Shown: positions 12,409-25,055 of the stretch, in pieces
Numbering within the stretch: position 1 is the first letter of the stretch
How the letters are laid out: each line of letters begins with the position of its first letter
NCBI GenBank assembly: GCA_018398805.1
Contig: JAGFBZ010000849.1
Coordinates: forward strand, 1,178,001-1,242,000
Reading direction: 5' to 3'
Length of the DNA stretch: 64,000 nt
DNA from: Hirundichthys speculiger
Taxonomy: Eukaryota; Chordata; Actinopteri; Beloniformes; Exocoetidae
Notes under the pieces: model-generated
Databases searched by the model: none
Told to the model about the DNA's origin: nothing
The model's input: only the letters and a program-made list of their open reading frames with translations
Translations under genes and position numbers: made by a program

Positions 12409-13797
12409 GTGTGGAACATATCGGATGTTGCAACTGAAACATTTTACCATTTTGTGGAAAATATCACCTCATTTTGACTTTGATGGCAACAAAAAAAATC
12501 TCTAAAAAGCTGGAACAGGTGAAGTTTATCATTGTATAGCATCCCTTCCTCTGTTAACAACTGTCTGGAAACATCTGGGAAGTGGGGAGACCTGTTGATG
12601 TTTTAGGAGAGGAATGTTTAGATTTTTTGTCTTAAGATGCGATAAATGTTTTTTCTGTTGGTGAAAGGTCTGGACTGCAGGCAGGTCAGTTCATTACTCA
12701 GACTCCTCTCCTGCATAGCCATGCTGTTGTAATGGATGCAGTATGTGGTTCAGCGTTGTTTTGCTGAAATATACAAGGCCTTCCCTGAAAGAGTTATCTG
12801 GATGTGAGCGTATGTTGCTCTAAAACCTCCATGTACTCTTCAGAATTGATGGTGCCTTTCCAGATGAGTAAGCTGTCCACACCATAGAAACTAATGCAAC
12901 CCCAGACCATCAGAGATGCAGGCCTTTGAACTGTCTGCTGATAACAAGCTGGATGGTCCCTCTTCTTTTTAGTCCCCAGGACAGAGCATCCATGTTTCCC
13001 AGAAAGAATCTTTAATTTTGATTCATCCGACCTCAGAACTGTGTTACATTTTGCCTCAGACCATTTTAGATGAGCTCTGGCCCAGAGAAGATGGCTCAGT
13101 TTCTGGATCATGTTCACATATGGCTTCTTCTATGCATGATACAGCTTTCACTTGCATTTTTGGATTGCAGACAGTGATTTCTGGAAGTGTTTCTGATGTC
13201 CAGTAGAGTATCTGTAATGCCTGTAAACCTGTAATGCCGCCTGAGTCCCTGAAGACCACAGGCATCCAAGTTTTGACCTTCCCTTGTGCACAAACAATCC
13301 TCCTGATTCTCTGAATCTTTTGATGACATCATGTACTATAGATAATAGGATCTTCAAAGTCTTCGCAATTTAACATGGAGGAACTTCCACGATTTCACAA
13401 TTTTTGACGCAGTTGTTGCAGATTGGTGAATCTCTATCCATCTTTACATCCAAGAGGCTCTGCCTCTCTGAAATGCTCCTTTTATATCCAGTCATGTTAC
13501 TGACCTGTTGCCACTTAACCTAATTAGTTGTCAAATCCTCCTCCATTCGTTTTTGATTTGCACCAATTTGCTTTTCCACCCTTTTTGTTTTGTCACTGTT
13601 CCAACATTTTTGTGTTGCTGCCATCAAAGTTAAAATGAGGTAATATTCTCCAGGTAGTTATAAAATGTCTGTTTCAACATCTGATATGTTATTTGTGTTA
13701 ATTTAGGAATAAAATATGGGTTCAAGAGATTTGCAAATCATTGCATTCTGTTTTTATTTACATTTTACACAGCAACCCATTTTTTGGGGAATTGGAC
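12409..13797 (-). mobile_element. inner Tc1/mariner-superfamily element inserted in the outer one
   Basis: Long imperfect inverted repeats: 'aacatatcggatgttgcaac' near 12413 matches the complement of the sequence near 13672-13692, continuing about 100 bp inward. A minus-strand transposase remnant spans 13357 to 12794 in several frames. The N-terminal helix-turn-helix part includes VIKRFRESGG and the catalytic part includes WSEAKCNTVLRSDESK and LMVWGCIS. Frameshifted and non-functional. Confidence 0.8.
12794..13357 (-). pseudogene. Tc1/mariner transposase pseudogene
   Basis: Readable transposase pieces lie in different frames: 13357-13148 (HTH region, FRESGG), 13117-12794 (DDE region with DESK and MVWGC motifs). 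The frame changes and the absence of a continuous open frame show that it is dead. It belongs to the inner element. Confidence 0.75.
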
Positions 13798-14605
13798 ACA
13801 TGAAGAAAGAGAGGTGCAAAAAGGCATGGAAAGCCAAGACACCAGTTAAAATCAATCAGTAATTAGACAGCAAGCCTTCCCCTTGTCAGGGCCAAATTTA
13901 TATGAGCTTCCAACTAACGGCCTATAAAAGGATGTCTTATTATCAAGGTGTCTCAACACCTTTGTAACCTTATTATTGCAAATTATGCTGATGGCATTGG
14001 GTACAGAAGGATTCCTTAACTTCTGAATGTTCCAGTGAGCACTGTTGGGCCCATAATCCCCATGCAGGCTAAGCACCCAACACTCCATTGCTGACAAAAA
14101 AAAAAAAGCATGTTGAAACTCATAGATGTTTGCAGTACAACATTTGGACAAGCCTGTGAAATACTGGGAGAATATAGTCTGGTCAGAAGATACCAAAACT
14201 GAACTCTTTGGATGCTACAATATGGACCATGTTTGGAGGGCAAATGACACTGGACTGACATCTGAAGAATAGATTTTTGTGGAAGAATGGACCAAAATCA
14301 CACCTAAGCAATGCATGTGACTCGTTTCTACACAGAGGACGCATGCCTGAAGCTGTCATTACCAGCCAAGTCTTTTGTATTAAATACATTTCAGTGCACG
14401 TGTTCAGTACTTTTACCTTGTGTCATTTCACATTATTACACATAAGTCATGGAAATCTATGGTTTGATTTCTTTGCATGGGTTGTTACCAACATCTGGTG
14501 AGTTTCATGCTAATAGCATCTTTAGGAATATATTTACTGAGAGGAATGGCAACATGTTCAGAAATTATAGATGTAGAGGCCTCATGAATCTCTGGCTTCA
14601 CTTAG

Positions 14606-14935
14606 ACGTCCATCCATTATCCCTACATGTTTATTCCTATCTAGGGTCACAGGGATCTGGAGCCTACCTCTTTGGGTAGGGGGCAGGAGGTACAGCCTGG
14701 ACAGGTTGCCAGTCCATTGGAGGGCCACGTGTAGACAAACAACCACACACTCTCACAATCACTCCTACGGGTAATTTAGAACCACCAATTTACCCAAGAT
14801 GCATGTCTTGTGGGAGAAGCAGGAGTACCCAGAGACATGAAAACTCCACACAGAAAAGCCCCTGTTGAGGTTTGAACCAGGAACCTTCTTGCTATGAGGC
14901 AGCAGTGCTGACCACCAAGTCACTGGGCTGCCACT
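14606..14935. repeat. teleost tRNA-like SINE/interspersed repeat, near full length
   Basis: Shows the usual run of words: 'tccattatccctacatg', 'cctggacaggttgccagtcc', 'acaatcactcctacgggtaa', and near the end an inverted B-box-like 'gaggtttgaaccagg' followed by 'ctgaccaccaagtcactgg'. Related copies lie at 10963, 23345 and 27857. Confidence 0.7.
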
Positions 14936-17900
14936 TAGACATGTTGCTAAAATATTTAAGTCTCACATTCTGTAAGTGACACTTAAAATTGTAATCCTCA
15001 GATGTCAGTGGACCTTGATTTGAGGTGATTTGGGCATCTGTTGTCAAAAACAAACTGTCAGGTTGCAAATCTCTTACTGACCCCGTGGCATTTAGTTTCT
15101 CAGCGAAATTGCACTTGATTTTATCCACTAGAGGGAACCAATGACAGCAACTCAGTCCATGTCAAGCTGGCAAGCATGTCTCCTCTGCCTGCTGATTTCT
15201 TAATATGACCCCCGTCATCTTGAATTTATAAGTTCACTGTGATTTTAATGTGACTACTGCTTAATGTGGCAGTAGGCTCATGTGGTAAATCAGAGGTATC
15301 ACACTAGAGATAATACAGTGATTCTGCCTATTTAATGTTACCACGTGCTTTAAATATCACCTAAGAAAAAGCACACTGCTGCTTGAGACACAGCTGAGCC
15401 TGGTCTGAGTCTGTACTCAGTGACTAAACTCACAAAAATGTGTGAAAGGCATAAAATGAATTTAAAAGTACCTTTTAATCACACTAAACTGTCACCTACA
15501 GGAGCAGCATTAATGTTTAAAATTGGCCTAAAAGGGCCATTATTTCACATTTAACGAAGCTCCGTACATACGATGTACAGGTAATCCAGTCTCTAACATA
15601 TGGGGCCCAGTTTGTAGTCTCAGTGTGAATGAGAAGCGGCAACATGCTTCATTGTACTGAGATGCGACATACCAGCGGCAGCCCCTGGCAGGGCCTCCTG
15701 GTACAGATGGCCCTCACTACACTGGAACCTGTGCAGTCCCACAAGGTTACCTCAGTTCACAGAGAGTGCTCTAAGAAGCTCCTGCTCTGTACTGGTTCAT
15801 GTGTGAAGAATGGATTATAAAAATCATCAAGTTATTGATTTGTTTTTTGGAGGGGAGGTTTAAGCTTTTTTTTTTTTTTTTTTTTTTTTACTCTTTTTTT
15901 AGTCATTGAATGCGTCATATGGATGACTCACTCTTTTCTAAGGGAAACGATCAAGTTCCATGAGGGTGTTGGTTGGGATTCTCTGGGAAGCCCCTGTGGT
16001 CCGCCCTCTTCACCAAGCCCCTGCCATGCCTGGCCGCTCATTGGCCTGCTGTAGTGGGACAGAAACCTTTGATTGGATAAAAACGAGGGCAAGTCTGCAC
16101 AAGACCCACTGACAGACTGACATGGAATGAGGAAGAAAGGGGAGCCTGGAGCCTCCCAGGCTTATATGAAAAAAACAAAGGGTATATGAGGCAAACCTAC
16201 AACGGAAAGAGAAGTACATGATACAGTTCAGTGCATATGGGTGTGGATGACAAATAGTTTTACTCTTTCACTTACAGCACATTTGAACTTTTTTAAATCT
16301 TCCAACAAAAGAAACTTCTGGCTCATGTTCGAGAAAAAAAAATATTTTAAAAGGTTTTCAGGTTGCTGATGTTTTTTGTTTTGTGTCCATCTGTGTTGTA
16401 CTTGGGGTGGGGGTGGGTGGGTGGGTGGGGTCCCTGTGAAAGGGTCTTGGATTGCTTTGGGTCAGTCTGGACCTCCCTGTCTTGGATCTGATTGCATTTG
16501 TTATAAAAGTGCAATCAGAACCTTTTTTTTTTTTTATAACCAGGGCTGATAGATGTTTCCTGTGAGTTGTATATTTTGCAACAAACCTTGCAAACCTGAA
16601 GTTCAGAGTTTGAACAATAGGTTAGGTAAAATCAGAATAATCAAAGTTTCAAGAAGTTGTTGAGGGCTGAAGGAGTTCACTGAGGACATCTGTTGTTTTC
16701 TGGTAACGGCTTCCGGATTAGGTTATATAAGAGCCCTCTTTAGAAAAGAAAAGAGAAGGGGGAAGTTCTGCTCACTTTGTCTGCATGTAAAACTGAGTCT
16801 AGATGCCTCCTTGTCTTGAATACCAGCTGAAATCAGCTCTCTGTTGCTCTGGTGACCACCGATCAGAATCTTAGCCATCCTAGAATAAATTGATTAAACT
16901 CTGTGAGTAATGCTTTGAATGTTTCAGAAGTAATTTTGTGCAGGAGATACATCAAACCTGCTTTCATTTTCTGATGTGACCATTTAGAGGAGCATGTTCC
17001 CTCTCTGCAGCCAGCAGTGTCTGCTATCTGTCTCACTGTTTTAAACATATCCATGAATCATCCAGGCCACAATCCTGCTTTGAAATAACCCTCCCGGCAC
17101 TGGCGTTGAATGTCCTTTTGTGTGCTAATATTAAGATGTCTAATGGTGTTTCATCCAGCGTCTCTCTGACTCCCAGTCTTGTGGCTCTAAATATAACATC
17201 GGGGGGGCGGGAATGGCCCTGTCACGCATTGCCTTCATGCTCTGCTGCAGATGAGCTGACCTTGTCCAGACATCTCAGTCTGCTTCTGCATGCAGTCCAG
17301 CCTTGAGTCTTACAAACTTGATCTCTCACAGATATCAAACTCTAACTACAGTTTAGAAACTCTGAAGCAGCTCCAGCTTTAGGTGAAGTGTCAGAAGAAA
17401 TGTTGAGGCTTAAGGTGCAGAAAAGTGCTTTTTGTCTGGTGCATTTCCAACTTGAATATTGCAGGTGAAAGATAAAGTTACAAAAAAAGTCAGTAAAAAT
17501 ATCCACGTGTTGTCCAGATAAAGTATTTAAAGCCAACTGCTCCATGAATTATCACATTCATGATAAATTTCAAAGCTTTGGAACTATCCTCAAGAAATGT
17601 TGGGATTGAGGGGAAAAAAAGAAAGGATTTACTAATTATTTAAACCAAATATTTAACTGGAAAAATGTAAAAAAGACAAGAAGTGGCATGTTAAAATAAA
17701 AAGGTCTAAAAAAAAAAAGGTTTGAATTTGATGAAAAGTACGTGTGTGAATTTGGTGTCTGCAACATATGTCACAAACATCTGGATTTCAACTTCAAATT
17801 ATTGGAATAGCATAGTGCCAACGCGAAGAGCTTTATAATGCAATTACTAATCAAATCAATTTAAAAGTGGCCAGTAACATTATTTGGTATTTGGCAAGAG

Positions 17901-18460
17901 CAGATCATGTGAATCTTTCTGAGGTGGATTCTCAAATTAAAGGGGACATGTAATCAAGTTTTTTTTTTTCTGTGTTTCAATGTATTTATTTGGGTGTTTG
18001 AAGTCACTATCAGCTCAAAACCTCTGACATAATACAGCCTTGTACTTTGTTCAGAGCAACATCTCTCATTCAATGAGTCGACCAGATTTTCAGAAAGCTG
18101 TCACACGTCACTGACCTCGATCAGAGTAGAATTATCCTTTCACCAACCATCTTCATATCATGTGGCTTTTGTTGTATCCCAGCCGAAAGTTTGTAGCAAA
18201 CATGAGGCTGCATCCAACTTGCTAGTCTGATGGGAACCTGGAAATGAAGGAAACTGCAGTTCCTCAGGTGACCACTGGGAGTGGGCTCCCAAAGCGAGTC
18301 ACTCTGCATAGACCCTCATGTTAAAATGTCCAATGGAGCTTTGGCATTCATAGATAGACTGGACAACCATGACAAGAGTACAGGTCATGGCTGTACAAAT
18401 GACTAGCTCCCATTGCTTTATTTACTTAGCACTATCTTAACTTCTGAGCTGTGAATAAAG
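14936..18460. other. intergenic, no gene seen
   Basis: No exon-like or conserved coding segment is recognised. It contains a poly(T) run at 15868-15888, poly(T) near 16524, and the G-rich tract listed separately. All open frames are under 80 codons and resemble chance. Confidence 0.6.
16404..16430 (+). other. G-rich tract with quadruplex potential
   Basis: Six G-runs of three or more separated by single T residues (pattern G4-T-G5-T-G3-T-G3-T-G3-T-G4). This satisfies the simple four-run G-quadruplex rule with one-base loops. It is intergenic and has no neighbouring gene start. Confidence 0.7.
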
Positions 18461-18693
18461 ACAGGGGCGAAAATCCCATTTCATTTGGGGGGGGGGGACA
18501 ATCAACAGTAAAATTTCAGAGAGTAATTTCTGGGGGGGACATGAAAAAAAAAATGCTCTCTCCTCCCCTTTTCCTCTCTGTCCGCAGTGTCCCCTCTCTT
18601 TTCCCTCATCGCTTATCCCTCATCACTATTCTACATACTGGTTTGAGCCTGTTAGCCATCATAAGCTAGGCTATTTGCTTAAGGGCGTGCTGA

Positions 18694-18724
<31 letters not shown>

Positions 18725-19093
18725 GAGAGTTTCTGACCAAGCAAGAGAAATGTCACTTTCATGTTACAACCTTGAGTTTGTTAAACAAGCGGTGTGATAA
18801 ATGACTTACTGGTTTTCATACATCACTCAGTACAGTCTGCTCTCGTGTAGACACGATCGTTTGCTCGCTGACACACGGAGCTGGGGGGTCAATAGGGGGG
18901 TCACAATGTTTCAACAATTAAAAAAAAAAAGGTTTTTACGTTTATAATTTGCAGCGCTTGTGTTGTACCTTTATTGAACATGACTATATTATTATTCAAT
19001 TGTTTTTGTGTGCTTACAATGATTTTTTGGGGGGGACAACTTTATGGAAGGGGGGGACACGTCCCCTGTGTCCCCCCCGGGATTTCCGCCTAT
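18461..19093. mobile_element. hAT-like non-autonomous DNA transposon with 8-bp target duplication
   Basis: The ends are imperfect inverted repeats: 'acaggggcgaaaatccc' at the left and 'gggatttccgcctat' at the right. The same 8 bases, GAATAAAG, flank both sides (18453-18460 and 19094-19101). The interior has several G-runs and poly(A) but no transposase. An 8-bp duplication is typical of hAT elements; the family is otherwise unassigned. Confidence 0.65.
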
Positions 19094-19615
19094 GAATAAA
19101 GACATAACAGAGCATTGATTTTTGTTTTGTTTTTTTCACTTCTAAGGATAATCTGTCTTGTGCTGTTAACTGCACTAAGAGACTGCTGCTGCCTCCAGTT
19201 TTACTTTGGCCTGGAAGAGTTCAGGGGCAAAGCTTAGCAAAGCAGCCTGAAGCAGCTATCATGGCTGTCCTGGTTGAAGGTTGCTACCCAGGGCTAACTC
19301 GAGAACGGGTGAATTTCACCTCGGCTCATTTCACGACCCTTACAGGTTGACTAACCAGTGACCTGTAGGCCCTCAGGTGCTACGCTACGCTAGCTAATCA
19401 CTGATTCAGCTCTGGAGGCACTCGTTTTGAATGTTGTTTTAGCGGCGACATTTGAAATGAGGATGTGGATGAATTTGATCAGAATGAGCATTAGTTAGCA
19501 TAAGCTAAGCCTGCTAAGGTAAAATATCTAACGTCTGTGTTCCAGCTGGCTTTCAGGCCTGCTCGTTCTTCTCATTTTTTTTGAGTAAATCTGATTGTGT
19601 GGCGTCAGTTCTTAC

Positions 19616-20335
19616 CAATGGCTGCGGTTACATGATGTTTTTTAATTCGGAATTAAAATTAAGAATTAAATAATTCCGAATTAAACTATTTTCCTTCGAG
19701 TTTACATGGAAATAGTAATTCCGAATTAAGGTTTACATGGAAAACACGTTAGTTTGGCTTTATCCAACTCCGCTTTAGGTCTGGGGGTTGGGAAGGGTTC
19801 TGATTGGATGGGGGGGGCGGACGTCTTTACATCTACCGGAAGAAAACAAACTTAGCTAACTGGTTAGCAACAACATTCCACTTATTTTTGACCTGGGTGG
19901 CGTCTCTATCTGCGAAACCTCCTTCATTTAACCTGGCCGCTTTGAAAAGCTCACAATTTTTATGTTTCCTGCCATCTGTTCTTTTAATTATTTCCAGTTC
20001 CTCCAAGCTATTTATTAAATAAATCGTCTCTGCTCTTGAACACCGTTTACTGCGTGCTGCCGGAATATAAGCGTCATCGCGACAGACGGGCAAGAGAACG
20101 AGCATGCGCAGAAAGACGGGAATTAATTTAAAGAGGAATGAGTGTATACATGACTGCGGAATTACTTAATGCGGAATTAAAATGGGAATAAACCAGCCAC
20201 TTACTTCGGAATTAAGTTAATTCGGAATTTACATTTTCATATGGAATTAAGTGTTTACATGGTAACTTTTATTCGGCTTTAACTTTAATTCTGAATTAAA
20301 GAGGAATTAAACTTCCCATGTAAACGCACCCATTG
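19616..20335. mobile_element. PIF/Harbinger-like element with Myb/SANT-type coding remnant
   Basis: The ends are inverted copies of each other (CAATGGcTGCGGTTACATG at 19616-19634; CATGTAAACGCACCCATTG at 20317-20335). Both sub-terminal regions repeat 'aattcggaattaa' words. A minus-strand open frame (20105-19833) carries a Myb/SANT-like stretch (RTDGRKHKNCELF, ATQVKNKWNV) as in the DNA-binding protein of Harbinger elements. No nuclease gene is seen. Confidence 0.7.
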
Positions 20336-22228
20336 TGACACTATGCAGTATAACCCAAAAAAGACGTCGAAACAACTCTTTCAGAAACCCGTGGGTGATG
20401 TCACAGGGGGTTTGTCCAGTTGTTTTATACAGCTTTAGCACCAGTTTTGAAAGGTGCATGCCCTGCAAAGGTGTGGGTCATAGTGGAATAGTGTGGCCCA
20501 CCCCCTAATACCACCTGCTATGAACAGAACAACAAAGACGTGGTTGAAAAGGAAGCTTTTGTTCTGTATCCACATGGTATTTTGTCCAAAGCACGCCACG
20601 GACATTTCATTAAGGCCTCAGGAAATTCTGTCAGCTTTTAAAAGAAAAGGTTGTAAAGTCTCTTTAAAACAGTACAATTCATCTATTCTTTTTAACACTG
20701 TTAAAGGATAAAGGAAGGATAAAGAGAATCAGAGGGAAGTTTCTGCCCAAAGCATGTTTTTGTTCTTTGTTCCACATCATGTCTGAGGTCTTGTTGTTTT
20801 TCGTCCAGCCAACAAAAACACTTGATATCTACGAAAGAGTCACATCAAAGGACATAGCTGGAGCTGTGGCAAACAAAGGCTGGAGTTGGAAATCTGATAG
20901 TGGGTGTTTTCTGAGGACTGAAGTGGTCTCCAGTAGCTCTGCAGACAAGAGAGGCCTTTCACGTTGGTGAGCACGTTCGCTGGAACAGCCCTGCTACAGC
21001 CGTGTCCTTGTCTGTAGCAAATTAGACAGAGTACAGGAGTCGACCAGAGGCGGGTGGAGATTCTAGCCTGCAGATAACTTTTATCTCGTGCCACTGATGA
21101 CCCTGATTTATATCGGCTTCCCAGCTGATAATTAGAGTAAACTGTGGAACAGCTGAAGCCAGGAATGCAGAGTGAGAATAAAATCTTGTATGCAAAACAT
21201 GCAAACAATATCTAAAGTATGATTCAATCCAAAATACAGGACCTGTTCGTCTGATGTTTTAAACATATTTTTTTGGTAATGTTTCTGTTCCTGTTTCACT
21301 TCTGATGTCTCACTGCAGCTTTTTACACATTTCAATGCAAACAAAAGCTCGGAGCTACCATGACAAAACTTTCAAGGCTTATCTTAGTTGATATGAACTT
21401 GCATTAAGAGCCATCTTTAAACTCGTGCAGTTATTTCATGTGTGCATGACAGAAGCTTGCGTTGACCTACAAAAGTTGCACATACAGCAGCAGGGTTTTA
21501 AGCATATGTGAGCTGAAGACAAGGCCAGGCTGAGAGGATTGTTTCCTCTCAGAGACAAGCTGTGTCAGGCTGTAAGCAGCTCCAGCAGGACTCCACACCC
21601 TCCCACTTGCCTCTTACATAACCTCATGCGTTCCACCCATATATGCTCTGCACGGGCCACAGTGATTCTGGTGGGACAGTCAAGAGGGTTAGTGCCTCAG
21701 GAGAACTTTATGCATTGGAATTCCCTACTTTCTGCAATCATTTTACTATTTGACAAGATACCAAGGTTTTCTAAGCACGCACCACAAAGAGCTGCAGCAG
21801 TTCAGCGGGAAATCATCCCCATAAAGAGGAACATGGTGTTCCTAAATTCACAGCTGTGTGTCCTTGCTGACAAGACAAAGAGCCAGAACTAAAAAACTGG
21901 GCAGCAGCTCTGCTCTGAAACCAGAGCTGTAGACTCGATACAGGAATTACAGTTGCTATCTCTCTACACAGGCCTTAATCAAATGTCAGAGCGATAATGA
22001 GAGGATGACTCCCAGATCATCTAGCTGAATGCTTCTCTGCAGAAACAACTTGAGGGAATATTTCAGCTTCATAAAACTGTAGCATAAACTGCAAAATATA
22101 AATAATCAGACAGTATTGTTATGCAAGATTGTTTTTACTGAAACACTTATGTAGAAAGCAGCATTTAACCAATTTTAGATTTTTAAATCTGTTTTTAACT
22201 ATTATATACACATGCTGATAGTGCTGAT
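20336..22228. other. intergenic, no gene seen
   Basis: Scanned on both strands. The open frames (for example 21539-21892, 117 codons) show no family resemblance and no splice-bounded conservation that I can recognise. Confidence 0.5.
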
Positions 22229-22265
22229 AGATACTGTACCTTACCTAAAGAAAGGTACAGTATCT
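22229..22265. repeat. perfect 14-bp inverted repeat (hairpin)
   Basis: AGATACTGTACCTT at 22229-22242 is exactly complementary to AAGGTACAGTATCT at 22252-22265, with a 9-base loop. The stem is too short for a typical miRNA precursor, and no role is evident. Confidence 0.7.
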
Positions 22266-22309
22266 GTACAGTCTGTTAAAAAGAAGAAGAGTAAAAGAAA
22301 GAGGAAATA

Positions 22310-22640
22310 TAATGACAACATTAAGATTCAGAGTCACAAACCTTCCTCAGAGACAGTGACCACAAAGTGGCTGAAAATGACCAGAAACAGTCTCAAAGAG
22401 ATGCAAAAACCACTCCAAAAAAGAAGAAAAAGAAAAAGAATAATAACTTAAGAAATCCAAAATGACCACAAAGAGAATCAGAAGTACCACAGCAACACAA
22501 AATAACCTTAGAGAGATAAAAAAAAGAAGAAAAGAAAAGATTAAAAGAGAATACAAAACAATCAGACAAATATAACCTTTATGAAGTGGAAAAACAAGTA
22601 TAAATGGATAGAAAATAGTATCAAAAAGATGAGAAAAAGT
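22310..22640. repeat. purine-rich degenerate minisatellite
   Basis: Irregular repeats of words like 'atgaccacaaagagaatc', 'aaaatgaccagaaacag' and 'caaaagaagaaa' give an A/G-rich strand. The lysine-rich open frame at 22212-22451 is a by-product of this composition. Confidence 0.5.
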
Positions 22641-23344
22641 AATACAGATATGCTAAACAAACTTCAAAGCCATTAATGATGGTCCAGAGTCCATCAGGAC
22701 CTGATTCAAATGACATCCATCCTTTTATTTCCTTCTTCATCCTCATCAGCGTTGTGGGGGCGGCCAGTCATCATCAGGTGAGAGGCACCAGGTACCCTGG
22801 GAACCAGTGGTGGACGAAATTTCTTATAGGGCCATAATCCTACATTCAAAATAGCACATTTGGGCTCAGTTAACCAGCCATTTCTATCAAACCTTTTGTT
22901 CCCTTTTCTCAAACCACACAGCCAGAAGTCTTTCACAGGCTTTCAGTGAACAACTGCTGTTGGTTTGTAGAAATATACTGCATATATACTAAACTGTAGA
23001 ACTTTCTCAGGGCTTTCTCTCTTTTTCACATTAATGACGGGTTAATGCTGTAGTTTGCATGCCTAGTTGAAAACATCACTTCTCAAACAAGCTGAATCGA
23101 TACTCATGAAAAATATTGAATGAAGTTACAGCAGTCTATGTTGACTTTTTCCTTTCCTGAAACATTCATCCTAAGTGGGGTTCTGGCAACGAAACTAATG
23201 GTGTTATTGACCCAGCTGTTGAGAATTTAAATGTCAGTATCGGCTTTGTTTTCAATCATCTAAGGAATCATCTATAACAGCTATCATCAATACTAAAGTG
23301 TACCCAAAGGTAAACAAAGGTAACTGTTAACTGTAAGTCAATCA

Positions 23345-23485
23345 TGAGCATGGAGGAAGCTGGAGTACCTGGAAAAAAAACCAGCACAGGCGTGGGAAAA
23401 TACGCAAACTAAGCTCTGCACAGCCCAGTCAGGATATAAACCAAGAAAGCTTTTGCCAAAGTGACAATGCTAACCACCACACAGC
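23345..23485. repeat. diverged copy of the tRNA-like fish repeat
   Basis: 'gaggaagctggagtacctgg' and 'gccaaagtgacaatgctaac' match the right-hand half of the repeat at 14606-14935, with many changes. Confidence 0.45.
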
Positions 23486-25055
23486 TGAAGTGACCACCTA
23501 GACGTCAGACTGTACTGAGAACCGTATCAGCCGCTGACCGATGCTAAACACATTCAGATATTATATTATAAACCATTCAAGCACAAAAGGAAGTAAACAA
23601 GAGCAAGCAAATTTTTTTTCACTTCCCTTGACATGTTATTCTCTTCATTATCTGACAATATTTTGCTGTCAGTATAACAAAGGCCATTATTTTTGGACAC
23701 AGTCCTTGCAGACATATTCCTAAAAAGGACTTTTGTCCTCGTGGATGTTTTCTGCAACCACGCTGCTCATGAGCACTCTGACAGAAGTCAAGCACTAATG
23801 ACATCAGTGTGCATGCTGGTTCACATTATAACTGCAGCACAAGGCAGCACATTGTATCTGAGCTGTGCACAGCGCCGTGGGATTCGCATGGGATGATTTT
23901 ACGTAACAGCAATGCCTAGCAACACAAACTTTACAGCACACAGCATACATGTCAGTAAACAACCAAAAAAACTTGTTTTAATCTCAGGCAACCGCTACCT
24001 TGGGATCAAGTTAAACCTGCTGGAAGGCACTGTAGATTTTGTTTTCTCAAGACAAGCAAACAATGGTGGGTAGAAACCAGAGCACTGACTGAGACAGCTG
24101 ACTGAATACAGCCCCTGGCAGTCTTGGAGGATGTTCATTCATTTATTTTATTTTGTTGGGGAAAAAACACAGATATGACATAACAGCTGAACATTTTGTC
24201 TTCGTAGAATAAAAATGTTTGTAAGTTATTGACTTTTTTCCCCCAGATAAACTGTATGGGAAAATTCTGGAATCAAGAACTACAAAATAAATCAGTTTGT
24301 TGGCTACTTTGTTGCCCTGACTTGGGCTCTTAGGAGAGTTTCAACTTGTTTAAGGCATTTACTTCACCAATAAAAAAAAACATTCCTTGTCAATATGGTC
24401 CAGCTTTCTCATATAGCGAAAATTATCTCATTAAATGGTTCTGGCATTCCGTCCCATTTACAGCCATTTTCAATGGTACAGGCCATACCGAACCAATCAC
24501 AGAGGGGCAGAGGTGCACTTTATGCGATGACTTAGATAGGACTGTCCAAGACCCAAAACAATGACTCAAAACAACCAAGACGATTGCAGAATTACTAAAA
24601 ACATCTAGGATCAGCAAGTTTTTTCACTGCAAAACCGATTACGTTCCTCTTCCACTGCACATTATTTGGATGCCTTTTGTCGATACTAGACTTATTTTCA
24701 CTTTGCCAGTGTCATATGTTTTGTTTCTCTGATCAGTTGTGTGCCTATTGAATGGCATACGGAGACAGTTACGTCTGTCTCCGCTGGAACTGTCCCTGGA
24801 TATCAAAGTCAGATACAAAGGAACCAAACCAATTCTTTCCATCGAAGAGAAACTAATTAGGATGGTTGGCCCAGATAATTCATCTGTTAAAACAGTGGAA
24901 TGAAGATTGTACAGCAGAGGTGATTCCTGTAGATAGAATAAAGAAGCACAAAATATAAAAAAATCCACTTGATATTGGAGAGATGATTATTTAGATGTGT
25001 TAATTTTACTTCATTTGTTTTCATCTTATGGAATCTTCTCATAGGAACATGGAAA
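23486..25055. other. intergenic, no gene seen
   Basis: No coding exon recognised. The part near 24440-24870 may be an old mobile element, but I could not find terminal repeats. Confidence 0.4.

Larger units (their letters stand above)
12267..14570 (+). mobile_element. outer Tc1-like element, interrupted and internally deleted
   Basis: The left terminal repeat (about 12267-12408, with 'cctcagtaaatatatttcta') is matched in inverted orientation by about 14440-14570 ('ggaatatatttactgagagg'). The transposase coding remnant is on the plus strand in 13798-14270. It shows the helix-turn-helix region near 13965-14060, then jumps to the catalytic part near 14085-14250, so the middle has been deleted. 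A second transposon sits at 12409-13797. Identification is by family resemblance. Confidence 0.75.

Noticed and set aside
22212..22451. Lysine-rich 79-codon frame
   Set aside because: It follows from the purine-rich minisatellite composition.
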